46,084 bases of DNA from Candidatus Mailhella merdavium (GTDB taxonomy: Bacteria; Desulfobacterota; Desulfovibrionia; Desulfovibrionales; Desulfovibrionaceae), in contig DWXS01000046.1 in NCBI GenBank assembly GCA_019119045.1, positions 1-46,084 on the forward strand, in the 5' to 3' direction. The notes beneath the pieces were generated by a model. The model was not told the DNA's origin, did not search any database, and saw nothing but the letters and a program-made list of their open reading frames with translations. Of the stretch, positions 15,618 through 24,014 are shown one piece after another (positions within the stretch are counted from its first letter, which is position 1; each line of letters begins with the position of its first letter). The position numbers were made by a program, and so were the translations under genes.

Positions 15618-16550
15618 TCAGCGCGGGGGAAAAAGCCAGCCTGCGGCAGTGCCCAGAATGACGATTGCAAGCAGCAGACGGATGGGGCGGGCGGGAATGT
15701 ATTTCTGACAGCGTGCCCCGGCGTACATACCCGCGAGTCCGCCCAGACCGAAGAGCAGCCCCAGCGTCCAGTCGGGGATCACGGTGAGTCCGGGATACAG
15801 GGGGGCGAGCAGCAGATAGATCAGCACGCCTCCCGCGGACGTGGCAAAGGTACACAGCAGAGTCGGGCCTGCCGTGACATGGACGGGCAGACGAAAACCT
15901 ACGGCCAGCAGCGGCGCGAGGATGGACCCTCCGCCTATGCCGTATATACCGCCCGCAAGGCCGATGAGCAGGGTCAGCAGAAAGACGGCACGCAGATCGC
16001 AGGCATATTCCCTGTCCTGAAAGGAAAAGCGGAAGCTCCGGAAGGAGGAATCCAGAAGAATCGGGTGCGCCGCCCCCGGGGCTTTCTGCCCGGAACCGGA
16101 TCTGCGGAGTCCGATCAGCAGACGGAGGGCGAGAAACAGGAGGATCAGTGCGGCAAAGGTTTTGAAACGTGCGCCGTCCGCCAGCCATTCCAGACGGATG
16201 AAGGCGCCGATCAGCACTCCGGGCAGACAGCCCAGTACGGTGCATTTCACCAGAGGCGTCAGCAGACGTCCTTCGCGGTAGTAACGCCAGACACCGCCCG
16301 GTGTGGCGATCACGTTGAACAGATGGTTGGTCGCGCTGACCGAGGGCGTGTCGTAGCCGAGAGATACCTGAAGAGGAAGAAGCAGAAAGGCCCCCGAAAC
16401 CCCGCCCATGCTGGTGAAAAAGGAAATGGCAAAGGCCGCGAGAGGCGGAAGAAAGGGAGAAATTGATATGTCGGCCGTAGGGAAATACATGCAGGCAGCA
16501 TACGCAAGGGATGCGCTGTGGGCAAGGGAGAAGCGCGCATGGTTTTTCAT
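15618..16550 (-). CDS. TauE/SafE family transporter
   Basis: 310 aa. A membrane protein with about eight predicted helices in two similar halves, each starting with a Gly-rich helix: FFTSMGGVSGAFLLLP (near residue 45) and IGLAGGIYGIGGGSILAPLLAVGF (near 205). This GGxxGIGGG pattern and PVHVTAGPTLLCTF are characteristic of the family, whose members export sulfite, sulfoacetate or related anions; the substrate here cannot be read from sequence. Neither ATG 16550 nor ATG 16490 has a good ribosome-binding site, so the first 20 residues are uncertain. It stands just ahead of pdxY. Confidence 0.87.
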   Translation of the reverse strand: MKNHARFSLAHSASLAYAACMYFPTADISISPFLPPLAAFAISFFTSMGGVSGAFLLLPLQVSLGYDTPSVSATNHLFNVIATPGGVWRYYREGRLLTPLVKCTVLGCLPGVLIGAFIRLEWLADGARFKTFAALILLFLALRLLIGLRRSGSGQKAPGAAHPILLDSSFRSFRFSFQDREYACDLRAVFLLTLLIGLAGGIYGIGGGSILAPLLAVGFRLPVHVTAGPTLLCTFATSAGGVLIYLLLAPLYPGLTVIPDWTLGLLFGLGGLAGMYAGARCQKYIPARPIRLLLAIVILGTAAGWLFPPR

Positions 16551-16713
16551 CCTCTGCGCGCTTTTCCTGCCGCTTTCTTCTTGGGAGCCTGATTCGCACG
16601 ACAGTTCGCGATGCTTCCGTCCTTCTGTCCGGCGGGAGGCAGGCTCCGGCTGTTTTGCGTTTCAGTTTTCGATCATTTTTCGGCAGACTTTTCCGGAGAG
16701 CTTTCGTGCAGAG

Positions 16714-18081
16714 CTATTTTGCGAGTTTTGCCTTGAGTTCCTGCGGAGAAAGCCGTTCAAGTTTCGCCAGTCGGAGCATATACAGCGTGGCCGAGCAGAA
16801 AAGCCCCACAATGAAGCCGATCCAGAAGCCCTTGACCCCCAGAGCCGCCATGCCCGGCAGGCCGTGAAAGCAGAGTACATAGCCGACGGGAAGACTGACC
16901 CCCCAGTACGAGAGAAAGGCCACAATGAAAATGGCGCGGGTATCGTTGTAGCCTCGCAGCGCGCCCAGCGTCACCATCTGAATACTGTCCGGTATCTGAT
17001 AGAGAGCGTTGTAGAACATGAGCATCCCGGCCAGGGCGATGACCTCCGGATTGTTGTTGTACACGGACGCAATGGGGAAGCGGAACAGATAAAGAAGGAA
17101 GGCCGTGCAGCAGGCAACGAGAATCCCCAGCCACAGGGAGGTGAGACGCGCAGTGTGTGCCTGTGCGAGCTTTTCCTGCCCGAGGCGCAGCCCCACCCGT
17201 ATGGTTGTGGCTGTTCCCAGAGAAAGAGGCAGCATGAAAATCAGACCGCTGACGCTGAGGGCAATCTGGTGTCCGGCCACGGCGATGGTGCCGAGGGGAG
17301 CGATCAGCAGAGCGATGATGGCGAAGCTGGATGTTTCCACCAGCATGGCGAAGGCTCCGGGAAGACCGATGCGCCCAATCCGTTTGATAAGCTGCGGAAT
17401 GGGGGATTCAAAACGTATTGCACGGGGATTCAGACGCCGGACGGAAAAGCTGAGAATGAAGCACATCAGCCAGCAGACTACGGCTGTAGCCACGCCGCAG
17501 CCCACGCCGCCCAGACGGGGCATGCCGAATTCGCCGAATGCGAGTATCCAGTTCAGCGGGGCGTTGACAAGAAATCCGATGATTCCGGCGACCATGGCCG
17601 GACGGGTGCGACCATGGCCTTCCAGATATGCCCGCTGGACGCCGTACAGCATGAAACCGGGAACCCCCCAGATAACGGCGTGCAGATAGCGTGCCGTAAT
17701 TCGCGAAAGTTCGGGATCTATGCTCTTCATTTGCGTGATGTAGTGGGAAACGCCGTAGAAAAAGAGCATCTGCAGGGCGGAAAGAGCCATGGCCAGCCAG
17801 GCTCCCTGACGCAGAAAACGCCCCAGTCCCTCTTTTTGCCCTGCTCCGAGGGACTGCGCCACCAGGGGGGTAATGGCCATGAGCAGCCCCAGTCCGAAAA
17901 GTGTGCCGGGAACCCAGAAGGAACCGGCCACGGCCACGGCGGCCATGTCGGTATGACTCACTCTGCCTGCCACGACGGTATCCACAAAAGCCATGGATGT
18001 CTGGGCAATCTGGGCCAGAAAGACGGGCGTTGCCAGAACGATAAGAGTGCGCGCCTCGCGCAGGCTGAAATACGTTGCCAT
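16714..18081 (-). CDS. MATE family efflux transporter
   Basis: 455 aa, twelve predicted membrane helices. The N-terminal half has FVDTVVAGRVSHTDMAAVAVA and GLLMAITPLVAQSLGAGQ; the second half repeats this with TAVAGHQ-like IAVAGHQIALSV and PLSLGTATTIRVGLRLGQ. These are the hallmarks of NorM/MdtK-type multidrug exporters driven by Na+ or H+. Length is typical. No strong ribosome-binding site precedes ATG 18081. It has its own promoter (18133-18161) with an inverted repeat at the start of transcription, hinting at local regulation. 163 bp separate it from the TauE/SafE gene. Confidence 0.95.
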   Translation of the reverse strand: MATYFSLREARTLIVLATPVFLAQIAQTSMAFVDTVVAGRVSHTDMAAVAVAGSFWVPGTLFGLGLLMAITPLVAQSLGAGQKEGLGRFLRQGAWLAMALSALQMLFFYGVSHYITQMKSIDPELSRITARYLHAVIWGVPGFMLYGVQRAYLEGHGRTRPAMVAGIIGFLVNAPLNWILAFGEFGMPRLGGVGCGVATAVVCWLMCFILSFSVRRLNPRAIRFESPIPQLIKRIGRIGLPGAFAMLVETSSFAIIALLIAPLGTIAVAGHQIALSVSGLIFMLPLSLGTATTIRVGLRLGQEKLAQAHTARLTSLWLGILVACCTAFLLYLFRFPIASVYNNNPEVIALAGMLMFYNALYQIPDSIQMVTLGALRGYNDTRAIFIVAFLSYWGVSLPVGYVLCFHGLPGMAALGVKGFWIGFIVGLFCSATLYMLRLAKLERLSPQELKAKLAK

Positions 18082-18114
18082 AGTAAAAACACCGTTAGAA
18101 GTCTGGTAATGAAC

Positions 18115-18161
18115 GCTTGAGCCAAGCTTTATATATTATAGTGGAATAGTTGTATGGTCAA
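18115..18161 (-). promoter_or_regulatory. Promoter and candidate operator of the MATE gene
   Basis: On the minus strand TTGACC (18156-18161) and TAATAT (18133-18138) are 17 bp apart. The predicted start lies in the inverted repeat GCTTG-N3-CAAGC (18115-18127), a position where a repressor would block initiation. No regulator gene is adjacent. Confidence 0.65.
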
Positions 18162-18571
18162 TATAAATACTCCCACGCCGGGGAAAGAGATCGACACGCT
18201 TCCGGCGTATGCCGGTCGGGATGTTCCGCGTGTTCTGCAGGAGACGGAACCCTTCGGATAGGGGAGCGGAAAAAGATATGTTTGGAAAGGAGCGCGAGAT
18301 GCCGCTCTGCGGCGAAAAGCCCTGTTGTCATGTCCTCGGGATTGCCCGTGCTGCCATCAAAATCCGGCGGACATGGGGAGAGGATTGTCCGGATAAGGCG
18401 CGCTGGCCGGACAGTTTCAATCGCGCGTTCCGTATGGAGGAAAAGAGGCAGAGAGCTATGCCTCATGGGGGCTGTAGTGCGCTTGTATGATCTTTTCCGA
18501 CGTGGCATATTTGGAAACGGTTATGAGATGAGATGTGCATGACGCTTGTTTTTTGATGAGGAGAAATTCCA
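18162..18571. other. Gene-free interval upstream of chemoreceptor gene
   Basis: About 410 bp between the MATE promoter and the chemoreceptor start. I found no clear sigma-70, sigma-28 (TAAA-N15-GCCGATAA) or sigma-54 element. The short frames present (for example 18150-18542) lack recognisable content. Confidence 0.5.
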
Positions 18572-20119
18572 ATGAACAGACAGTATGTCAATGTTCTGAT
18601 TATTTTTCTTGTCGCGCTGCTTGTCGAGTTCGGTGCGCTGTTCGTTTTCATGACGGGCGGCTTCGGCGGCTTCGCTGCGGGAATCGTCGTGACGCTTGTA
18701 GTGCTGATTCTTGCGCTTGCTCTGATAAGAATGGAACTCAAAAAACGGGACGCGGAACTGCTGAAGCTTATCCTTGCGGTTTCGAGTGACGGGAAGTTCG
18801 ACAGAGGACTGGTTCGTGCGGGAGATCCCGTCGACGAAGCCGTCAGTCAGATGTATGACGCCGCGCACGAGCGTAATTACTGGTATGAGAGTATCTTGAA
18901 CACGATTCCTTTCGGTATTTCCGTGACGGACATGGATATGCGCTGGACATTCTGCAACAAGGCTGCGCTGGAATCCATGAACAAGACGGCGGCCGAATGT
19001 CTCGGGCGTCCCTGCTGCGAAAAGAACGGCAATCTCTGCAATACGCCGAACTGCGGCATAGAACAGCTGCGCAGGGGCATTTCTCAGTTTACCAATACCT
19101 TCCCCTCCGGCAAGACCATGCTGCTTGATCTGCATTATCTGGTGGACAGTACGGGCAAAAGAATAGGGCATGTGGAAATTTCCAAGGACATCACTGAAGA
19201 AATCACGCTTCGCCGTGAGGCCAAGGATGCCGCCCGCAAGGCGCGGGAAGAAGTGGTGCAGCGTCTTTCTGCCGCCGGGGACAAGCTCCAGAATGTCGCC
19301 GCCACGCTCATGAGCGAAATAGAGCAGGTGAAGAATCAGACCGCGCAGGCTTCAAGCCGTCTCGCCGAGACGGCCACGGCCATGGAAGAAATGAATTCAA
19401 CGGTTCTTGAAGTTGCCAAGAATGCCGAAAACGCGGCCCAGGCTTCCCAGATCGTCCATAACGAGGCTGAAACCGGGGCCGATGCCATGGAAAAGACCGT
19501 TGCGGACATGAAGGACGTGCAGACGCGCTCTCTGGGGCTTAAGGAGGACATGGTTTCTCTGGATGCTCAGGCCAGAGGAATCGGCGAAATTCTGACCATC
19601 ATTCGGGATATTGCCGATCAGACCAATCTGCTTGCGCTCAACGCCGCCATTGAAGCCGCCCGGGCCGGAGATGCCGGGCGCGGCTTTGCCGTGGTTGCGG
19701 ACGAAGTGCGCAAGCTGGCTGAAAAAACCATGGCCGCCACACATAAGGTTGACGAAGCCATCGGAGCTATTCAGTCCGGGACGGACAGCAGCGCCCAGAC
19801 CGTGCAGACTACTGTCGAGGCCATAGACGCCGTGACGACACAGGCCCAGAAATCCGGGGAAGCTCTTGTTCACATTACCGGACTGGCCAACGATTCCAGC
19901 AGTCAGGTGCAGGCCATTGCGGCCGCGGCTACGGAACAGTCCGCCGCTTCGGAAGAGATCAACCGCAATGTCTCGGACATAAGCGAGATGAGCAATAATA
20001 TCGCGCGTTCCATGGCGGTTGCCACGGATGAGGTTGAGGAAATTCTCAAGCAGGCCAGAACCGTTCACGACGTGCTTGAAGGCCTGCGGAAGGAAGACGA
20101 GCAGGAAAGTCACGCCTAG
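18572..20119 (+). CDS. Methyl-accepting chemotaxis protein with cysteine-cluster PAS domain
   Basis: 515 aa. Two membrane helices (about 7-27 and 35-52) are joined by only a few Gly/Phe residues, so there is almost no periplasmic part. A PAS domain follows (about 100-210) carrying a four-cysteine cluster, C148-C149, C156 and C161 ([17 protein letters not shown]), which could bind metal or sense redox state. The signalling part contains the conserved hairpin [21 protein letters not shown] and [18 protein letters not shown]. It has no C-terminal NWETF-type pentapeptide; the tail EDEQESHA is acidic. GAGGAG sits eight bases before ATG. Sensing is therefore expected to be cytoplasmic. No che genes are nearby. 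Confidence 0.95.
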   Translation: MNRQYVNVLIIFLVALLVEFGALFVFMTGGFGGFAAGIVVTLVVLILALALIRMELKKRDAELLKLILAVSSDGKFDRGLVRAGDPVDEAVSQMYDAAHERNYWYESILNTIPFGISVTDMDMRWTFCNKAALESMNKTAAECLGRPCCEKNGNLCNTPNCGIEQLRRGISQFTNTFPSGKTMLLDLHYLVDSTGKRIGHVEISKDITEEITLRREAKDAARKAREEVVQRLSAAGDKLQNVAATLMSEIEQVKNQTAQASSRLAETATAMEEMNSTVLEVAKNAENAAQASQIVHNEAETGADAMEKTVADMKDVQTRSLGLKEDMVSLDAQARGIGEILTIIRDIADQTNLLALNAAIEAARAGDAGRGFAVVADEVRKLAEKTMAATHKVDEAIGAIQSGTDSSAQTVQTTVEAIDAVTTQAQKSGEALVHITGLANDSSSQVQAIAAAATEQSAASEEINRNVSDISEMSNNIARSMAVATDEVEEILKQARTVHDVLEGLRKEDEQESHA

Positions 20120-20345
20120 TTAGGCTCAGGCAAAGCTGTATTCATAAATATTTGCCTCCGGGGCTGCCGGAGGCGGACAATCAGAGAGACCTCACCGAAA
20201 AGCAGGCCTGCCTTTTGAAAGATCTCTGATTGCTTTCGTAAACAGCACGCCTTTCGGGGATCCTTTCCGATATTGACGGAGGGGATCCCCGTGACATTTA
20301 AGCAAAAATTTGCTTTCGCCATCCGCAGCTTTTTATATTCAGGCT
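20120..20345. other. Hairpin-rich interval after the chemoreceptor gene
   Basis: No gene. Three inverted repeats are visible: GCCTCCGG/CCGGAGGC (20154-20161, 20167-20174), CAATCAGAGA/TCTCTGATTG (20178-20187, 20223-20232) with a nested AAAAGCAGG/CCTGCCTTTT inside its loop, and AAGCAAA/TTTGCTT (about 20300-20315). The first may be the rho-dependent end of the chemoreceptor transcript; none is followed by a good T run. Confidence 0.6.
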
Positions 20346-20576
20346 CGGAATCAGGAATTTTGAACTCCGGAAAGCTTTGTGCGGGAGCGGAGCTTGCATA
20401 CTGGGTATCAGTTTGCCGATAAGCGTACTATGCCCATGTCTGAGGCTGAGGCACAGAAGAGGCACGCGCGGGACAGGCGATTCGCTGAGGAACGATGGTC
20501 GTTCGCCCCGCCGGAAAAGAGAGGGGTTTTCACATAGAAAAAAGCGAATTCCGGGCTGGTGGAATTCGCTTTTTTA
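20346..20576 (+). ncRNA. Candidate structured small RNA (about 230 nt)
   Basis: A possible promoter, TTGCTT (20310-20315) and TATATT or TTATAT (20333-20339), precedes a gene-free stretch that ends at a very strong intrinsic terminator. Inside are a 10-bp stem with one bulge (20402-20412 with 20427-20436, loop 14 nt) and a compound stem around GAACGA-TGG-TCGTTC (20490-20504) flanked by GGCG/CGCC. No coding frame is convincing. I could not match it to 6S RNA, tmRNA, RNase P RNA or SRP RNA. Alternatively it is only the spacer and terminator for the convergent HU gene. Confidence 0.4.
20538..20576. terminator. Strong bidirectional terminator
   Basis: A perfect 15-bp stem, six A then GCGAATTCC (20538-20552) and GGAATTCGC then six T (20561-20575), with an 8-nt loop. 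The A and T runs make it functional in both directions, serving a rightward transcript and the leftward HU gene. Confidence 0.92.
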
Positions 20577-20776
20577 AAAATGCGGTTGCACAGAAGAAAT
20601 CTGTACCGCTGCTCGTACTTATCGGAGAAAACGCAGAGAGGGGTTCAATATATGGCTGCCCGGTTTCGCGGCTCTTCATGTCGGTATGAACATGAATTCC
20701 GGACTCTGTGCCTGCGGCCTGCCTTGCGCGTTCTCGCCGCATCAGGCGCTTTCTTCCGTTACGGCAGACGTAAAAC

Positions 20777-21052
20777 TTATTTCACGGCTTCCTTGAGGGT
20801 CTTGCCGGGGGTGAACTTGACCACGGAGCAGGGCGCGATGTCAATTTCCTTGCCGGTGCGGGGGTTGCGTCCCTTGCGTGCCGCACGCTTGGTGACCTTG
20901 AAGCTGCCGAAGCCGGTGAGAGTGATGGAATCACCCGAGGTGAGGCATTCGGTAATGGCTTCGATAGTGGCATCCAGCGCGGCCTCGGACTTGGCTTTGG
21001 TGGGCAGACCGGATTTCGCGTAGATTTTGTCGACGAGCTCGGCTTTGGTCAT
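20777..21052 (-). CDS. HU-family DNA-binding protein
   Basis: 91 aa. HU proteins are dimeric, bend DNA and organise the nucleoid. The N-terminal helices (MTKAELVDKIYAKSGLPTKAKSEAALD) and the DNA-binding arm signature GFGSFKVTKRAARKGRNPRTGKEI (about 46-70) with the proline intercalating residue in the NPRTG segment are all present, and the C-terminus VVKFTPGKTLKEAVK is standard. GGAG lies eight bases before ATG. It has its own near-consensus promoter in the 85 bp after the preceding methyltransferase gene. HU versus IHF cannot be settled; the sequence is closer to HU. Confidence 0.96.
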   Translation of the reverse strand: MTKAELVDKIYAKSGLPTKAKSEAALDATIEAITECLTSGDSITLTGFGSFKVTKRAARKGRNPRTGKEIDIAPCSVVKFTPGKTLKEAVK

Positions 21053-21100
21053 CTTACTTTCTCCATTAGAGTAGAATTGTGCGTGTTTCAGCGCCTTTTC

Positions 21101-21129
21101 TTTCTAGGTGTCGAGCAGGGCAATGTCAA
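21101..21129 (-). promoter_or_regulatory. Promoter of the HU gene
   Basis: On the minus strand a perfect TTGACA (21124-21129) is followed after 17 bp by TAGAAA (21101-21106). It begins only 8 bp after the stop codon of the upstream gene, so HU can be expressed independently. Confidence 0.8.
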
Positions 21130-21137
21130 GCGATCCT

Positions 21138-22100
21138 CTAGTATTTTACATAATTAAAAGGAGTTGGGTTATAAAACCAGGTCAGTTCATGACGGTTGCA
21201 GGAGAGGTGGAGAAGGCGCGAACCGGGAAAGGAAGCGAAGGCCCGCGCGGATTCGTGATCCGTTTCTCCCTGAAATTTCAGGGTACACAGAAAGCGCGTT
21301 GCCGCGCCCTGTTCGTGCCAGAGGCGTACCAGTTCGAGCAGCCGTTCCGGATAACAGGCCATGTCGGAGAACAGCCAGTCCACGGGGCCGATCATGTCGG
21401 GCGTGAGTGAGAAACTGCTGCCCCGACACCAGTCCACGCCGCGCAGCTCCATGACGTTTCGGGCAAGCGGGGCCTTGTCCACGGCAAAAACACGCGCTCC
21501 CATCGTACCGAGAACCCAGCTCCAGCCGCCCGGAGAGGCCCCGAGATCAAGACACAGCGAACCCGGCGCCGGTCTCTCATCCAGAAGGGTAAAGGCCTCC
21601 CACAGCTTGAGGTAGGCCCGGCTGGGCGGGTTGACCTTATCTTCCTCGAAACGGGCTTCCCCGTCGGGAAAGGGCGATGAGCAGCGTGCGGAAAGCAGGA
21701 TCAGATCGCGTTCCCAGAGTGTCCAGGAACCCAGGGGGGAGGAGGGAGCCCTGTCGCCGAAACGCAGGGGACGCGCCTTGACCGGGGGAAGCTGATCCGC
21801 AATAAGTGCGGCGCGTCGATGCAGATCGACGGGATGACAGTGCCAGTTGCGCTGTATTGCCTTAAGCTGGCGCACGGCGTCGCCCACCGAGGCGATGGGC
21901 AGGAAAAAGGGTTCCAGCCAGACATTTTGCGCCCAGGCCGCGTCGAGGGGCGGAGCTGAGGAAAGGAAGAGGCGTTCGCGCTGCTCCACGATGCAGCCCG
22001 GCTGACGGCTCTGAAGTTCGTGGGCCAGTTCCTTTTCAAAGCCGCGGGCCGCAAGATAGACGGCGGCGGGGCGGAAGGATGCGTCCATGGGCTGGATCAT
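21138..22100 (-). CDS. rlmM: RlmM-like rRNA 2'-O-methyltransferase (FtsJ type)
   Basis: 320 aa. The C-terminal half is a Rossmann methyltransferase of FtsJ type: SAM motif LCLDLGASPGGWSWVL (near 185-200), FAVDKAPL, and VDWLFSDMACYP with the catalytic Asp. A Lys in SRAYLKLWEAF, the Lys in LCTLKF and Glu in NRHELTWFY complete a K-D-K-E-like set. The N-terminal part (LAARGFEKELAHEL) resembles the THUMP-like region of RlmM, which modifies C2498 of 23S rRNA. Specificity is inferred. The start ATG overlaps the stop of the acyl-CoA synthetase gene (ATGA); a second ATG lies four codons later. Confidence 0.78.
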   Translation of the reverse strand: MIQPMDASFRPAAVYLAARGFEKELAHELQSRQPGCIVEQRERLFLSSAPPLDAAWAQNVWLEPFFLPIASVGDAVRQLKAIQRNWHCHPVDLHRRAALIADQLPPVKARPLRFGDRAPSSPLGSWTLWERDLILLSARCSSPFPDGEARFEEDKVNPPSRAYLKLWEAFTLLDERPAPGSLCLDLGASPGGWSWVLGTMGARVFAVDKAPLARNVMELRGVDWCRGSSFSLTPDMIGPVDWLFSDMACYPERLLELVRLWHEQGAATRFLCTLKFQGETDHESARAFASFPGSRLLHLSCNRHELTWFYNPTPFNYVKY

Positions 22101-23779
22101 GGCAGTTCCCGGCGGTTCCGTCGGCTGCCCTGCTGCGCTTCGGGGAAGAGCTGGGCGGCAAGTTCCCGGAGCTTGTATTTCTGAACTTTGCCGTTTGCCG
22201 TCTGGGGGAATTCTTCCAGCATGGCAATGTAGCGGGGAATTTTATGCCAGCCTATGCGGCCGCGGCAGAAGTCGCGCACGTCCTCCGGCCGCACGGTGCA
22301 GCCCGGCCGGGGGATGATGAAGGCTCCCACTTCCTCGCCGTAGCGGCGGGAGGGAACGCCCACAACCTGCACGTCGCGCACTTCAGGCATACCCATAAGA
22401 AATTCTTCCACTTCCCGGGGGTAGACGTTTTCCCCTCCGCGCAGGATCATGTCCTTGAGGCGTCCTGTAATGCGCAGATAACCTTCCTCGTCCATGACGC
22501 CGAGATCGCCGGAATGCAGCCAGCCTTCTTCGTCGATGGCCTGGCGCGTGGCTTCGGGCATACGATAATATCCCTTCATGACATTGTAGCCGCGGCAGCA
22601 GATTTCGCCGCTGACGCCGGCGGGCAGAACCTCGTCGGTATCGGGATCCCGGATGGTCACCTCGATATCCGGCATGGCGCGGCCCACGGTTGAACAGCGG
22701 TGTTCCATGGTTTCGTCCGTGGTGGTCATGGTCATGACGGGAGAGCCTTCGGTCAGACCGTAGGGAATGGTGATTTCCCGCATGTTCAGTTCTTCCACCA
22801 CGCGGCGCATGAGAGGTTCGGGACATACCGCGCCGCTCATGATGCCTGTGCGCAGGGTGGCATAGCTGAAACGGTGGAACAGTTTGTGTTCCACAATGGC
22901 GACATACATTGTCGGCACGCCGTACAAGGCCGTACATTTTTCCTGTTCCACGGCCTGCATGGCATGTACGGGGGAGAAGCTTTCCAGAATGACCATGGTC
23001 GCCCCATGATTGACGCAGGCCATGACGCCGAGTACGCAGCCGAAGCAATGGAAGAGGGGCACCGTAATGCACACCCTGTCGTCGCCGCTGAGCTTCTGAT
23101 TGCGGCCTATCCAGTATCCATTGTAGCCTATGCCGATATGCGTGAGCATGACCCCTTTGGGGAAGCCGGTCGTTCCGGACGTGTACTGCATATTGACCAC
23201 GTCGTCGGGTCTGACGGCCGCCTTGCGTTTTTCATAGGCTTCCCTGGTGACAGGACGGCCCGATTCCGTAATTTCCGGAACGCTGTACATGCCCCGGTGT
23301 CGTTCTTCCCCAAGAAACATTACCCGTTTGAGGAAGGGAAGGGTTGCGCTGTGCAGTTCGCCGCGCGGCTGGGTACGCAGTTCGGGCACAAGTTTGTAGA
23401 TTGTCGCCACGAAATCATGATCGCGCACGCCGTCGATGATAAAGATATTTTCACATTCTGACTGCTGAAGCAGGTAGAGCAGCTCGCTGTCGCGATAGCT
23501 GGTGTTGACGGTAAGCAGCACCGCTCCGATGCGTGCGGTTGCGAACATCAGTTCCACCCAGCCGGGTACGTTGGTAGCCCAGACGGCGACTTTTTCTCCG
23601 GGCTGTATGCCGAGGGCCATGAGGCCGCAGGCAAGTTCGTCCACGGCTCTGGCAAAGTCGCGCCAGGAGCGGCGGACTCCCTGATTGAAATAGACGAGGG
23701 CGTCCCTTTCCGGGTAGCGTTCCACCGCTTCGTCAAGTATCCGGCCCAGAGTGCGGGCCTTGGAAGGCGTGTCGTTCAT
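22097..23779 (-). CDS. Acyl-CoA synthetase (AMP-forming)
   Basis: 560 aa from ATG 23779. The enzyme activates a carboxylic acid as acyl-AMP and transfers it to CoA. Motifs in order: YTSGTTGFPKGVMLTH (P-loop-like, about 195-210), GLTEGSPV, GEICCRGYNVMKGYY, SGDLGVMDEEGYLRITGRLKDMILRGGENVYPREVEEF (hinge and C-terminal domain) and the catalytic Lys near the end in TANGKVQKYKLRE. It resembles medium/long-chain fatty acyl ligases; the substrate is not readable. The frame is open to 23860, but the chosen start fits the family (TLGRILDEAVERYPERDALVY). It is preceded by a promoter and an intrinsic terminator, suggesting attenuation. Confidence 0.92.
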   Translation of the reverse strand: MNDTPSKARTLGRILDEAVERYPERDALVYFNQGVRRSWRDFARAVDELACGLMALGIQPGEKVAVWATNVPGWVELMFATARIGAVLLTVNTSYRDSELLYLLQQSECENIFIIDGVRDHDFVATIYKLVPELRTQPRGELHSATLPFLKRVMFLGEERHRGMYSVPEITESGRPVTREAYEKRKAAVRPDDVVNMQYTSGTTGFPKGVMLTHIGIGYNGYWIGRNQKLSGDDRVCITVPLFHCFGCVLGVMACVNHGATMVILESFSPVHAMQAVEQEKCTALYGVPTMYVAIVEHKLFHRFSYATLRTGIMSGAVCPEPLMRRVVEELNMREITIPYGLTEGSPVMTMTTTDETMEHRCSTVGRAMPDIEVTIRDPDTDEVLPAGVSGEICCRGYNVMKGYYRMPEATRQAIDEEGWLHSGDLGVMDEEGYLRITGRLKDMILRGGENVYPREVEEFLMGMPEVRDVQVVGVPSRRYGEEVGAFIIPRPGCTVRPEDVRDFCRGRIGWHKIPRYIAMLEEFPQTANGKVQKYKLRELAAQLFPEAQQGSRRNRRELP

Positions 23780-23837
23780 AGATAATCCGGATGGCGCCCG
23801 AGGGCGGATGAGGGAGAAGGATGATATCGCCCGTAAG

Positions 23838-23866
23838 AAAAAATTGTGCCGACCGTTCACGGTCGG
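23838..23866 (-). terminator. Terminator in the leader of the acyl-CoA synthetase gene
   Basis: On the minus strand a perfect 7-bp stem CCGACCG/CGGTCGG (23860-23866, 23849-23855), loop TGAA, is followed by CACAATTTTTT. It lies about 45 bp downstream of the predicted start of transcription and about 60 bp before the gene, where it would stop most transcripts unless read through. Confidence 0.75.
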
Positions 23867-23914
23867 GGCTGCGCCTGGATGAAAACAGTTCCGCGGGGCG
23901 TGAGGCGAGAGAGA

Positions 23915-23943
23915 ATTTTACAGGTTCGGCCTGCCCCCGGCAA
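23915..23943 (-). promoter_or_regulatory. Promoter of the acyl-CoA synthetase gene
   Basis: On the minus strand TTGCCG (23938-23943) and TAAAAT (23915-23920) are spaced by 17 bp. Transcription should start near 23908, giving a leader of roughly 130 nt that contains a terminator. Confidence 0.65.
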
Positions 23944-23980
23944 GGAAAAAATCCCGGGCTTCCGAGGCGGCCTTCTCCTC

Positions 23981-24008
23981 TTGCGCCTGCCCCGCGACGT
24001 GCTACACT
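23981..24008 (+). promoter_or_regulatory. Candidate promoter of hypF
   Basis: TTGCGC (23981-23986) and TACACT (24003-24008) are 16 bp apart. The -10 box ends six bases before the hypF ATG, so the message would start at or within a base or two of the initiation codon. No ribosome-binding site precedes the ATG, which fits a leaderless mRNA. Confidence 0.5.
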
Positions 24009-24014
24009 CGGCAT

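Noticed and set aside
14713..16599. 628-codon minus-strand frame including pyridoxal kinase
   Set aside because: Only the last 289 codons match the kinase. The upstream part overlaps the TauE/SafE gene on the same strand in another frame and is Arg/Pro-rich noise.
20346..20576. 6S, SRP, RNase P RNA or tmRNA identity for the candidate RNA
   Set aside because: The conserved signatures I know for these RNAs (for example GGAAGGAAGCAGCC or GAGGAAAGTCC) are missing, and the ends do not pair into the long rod expected for 6S.
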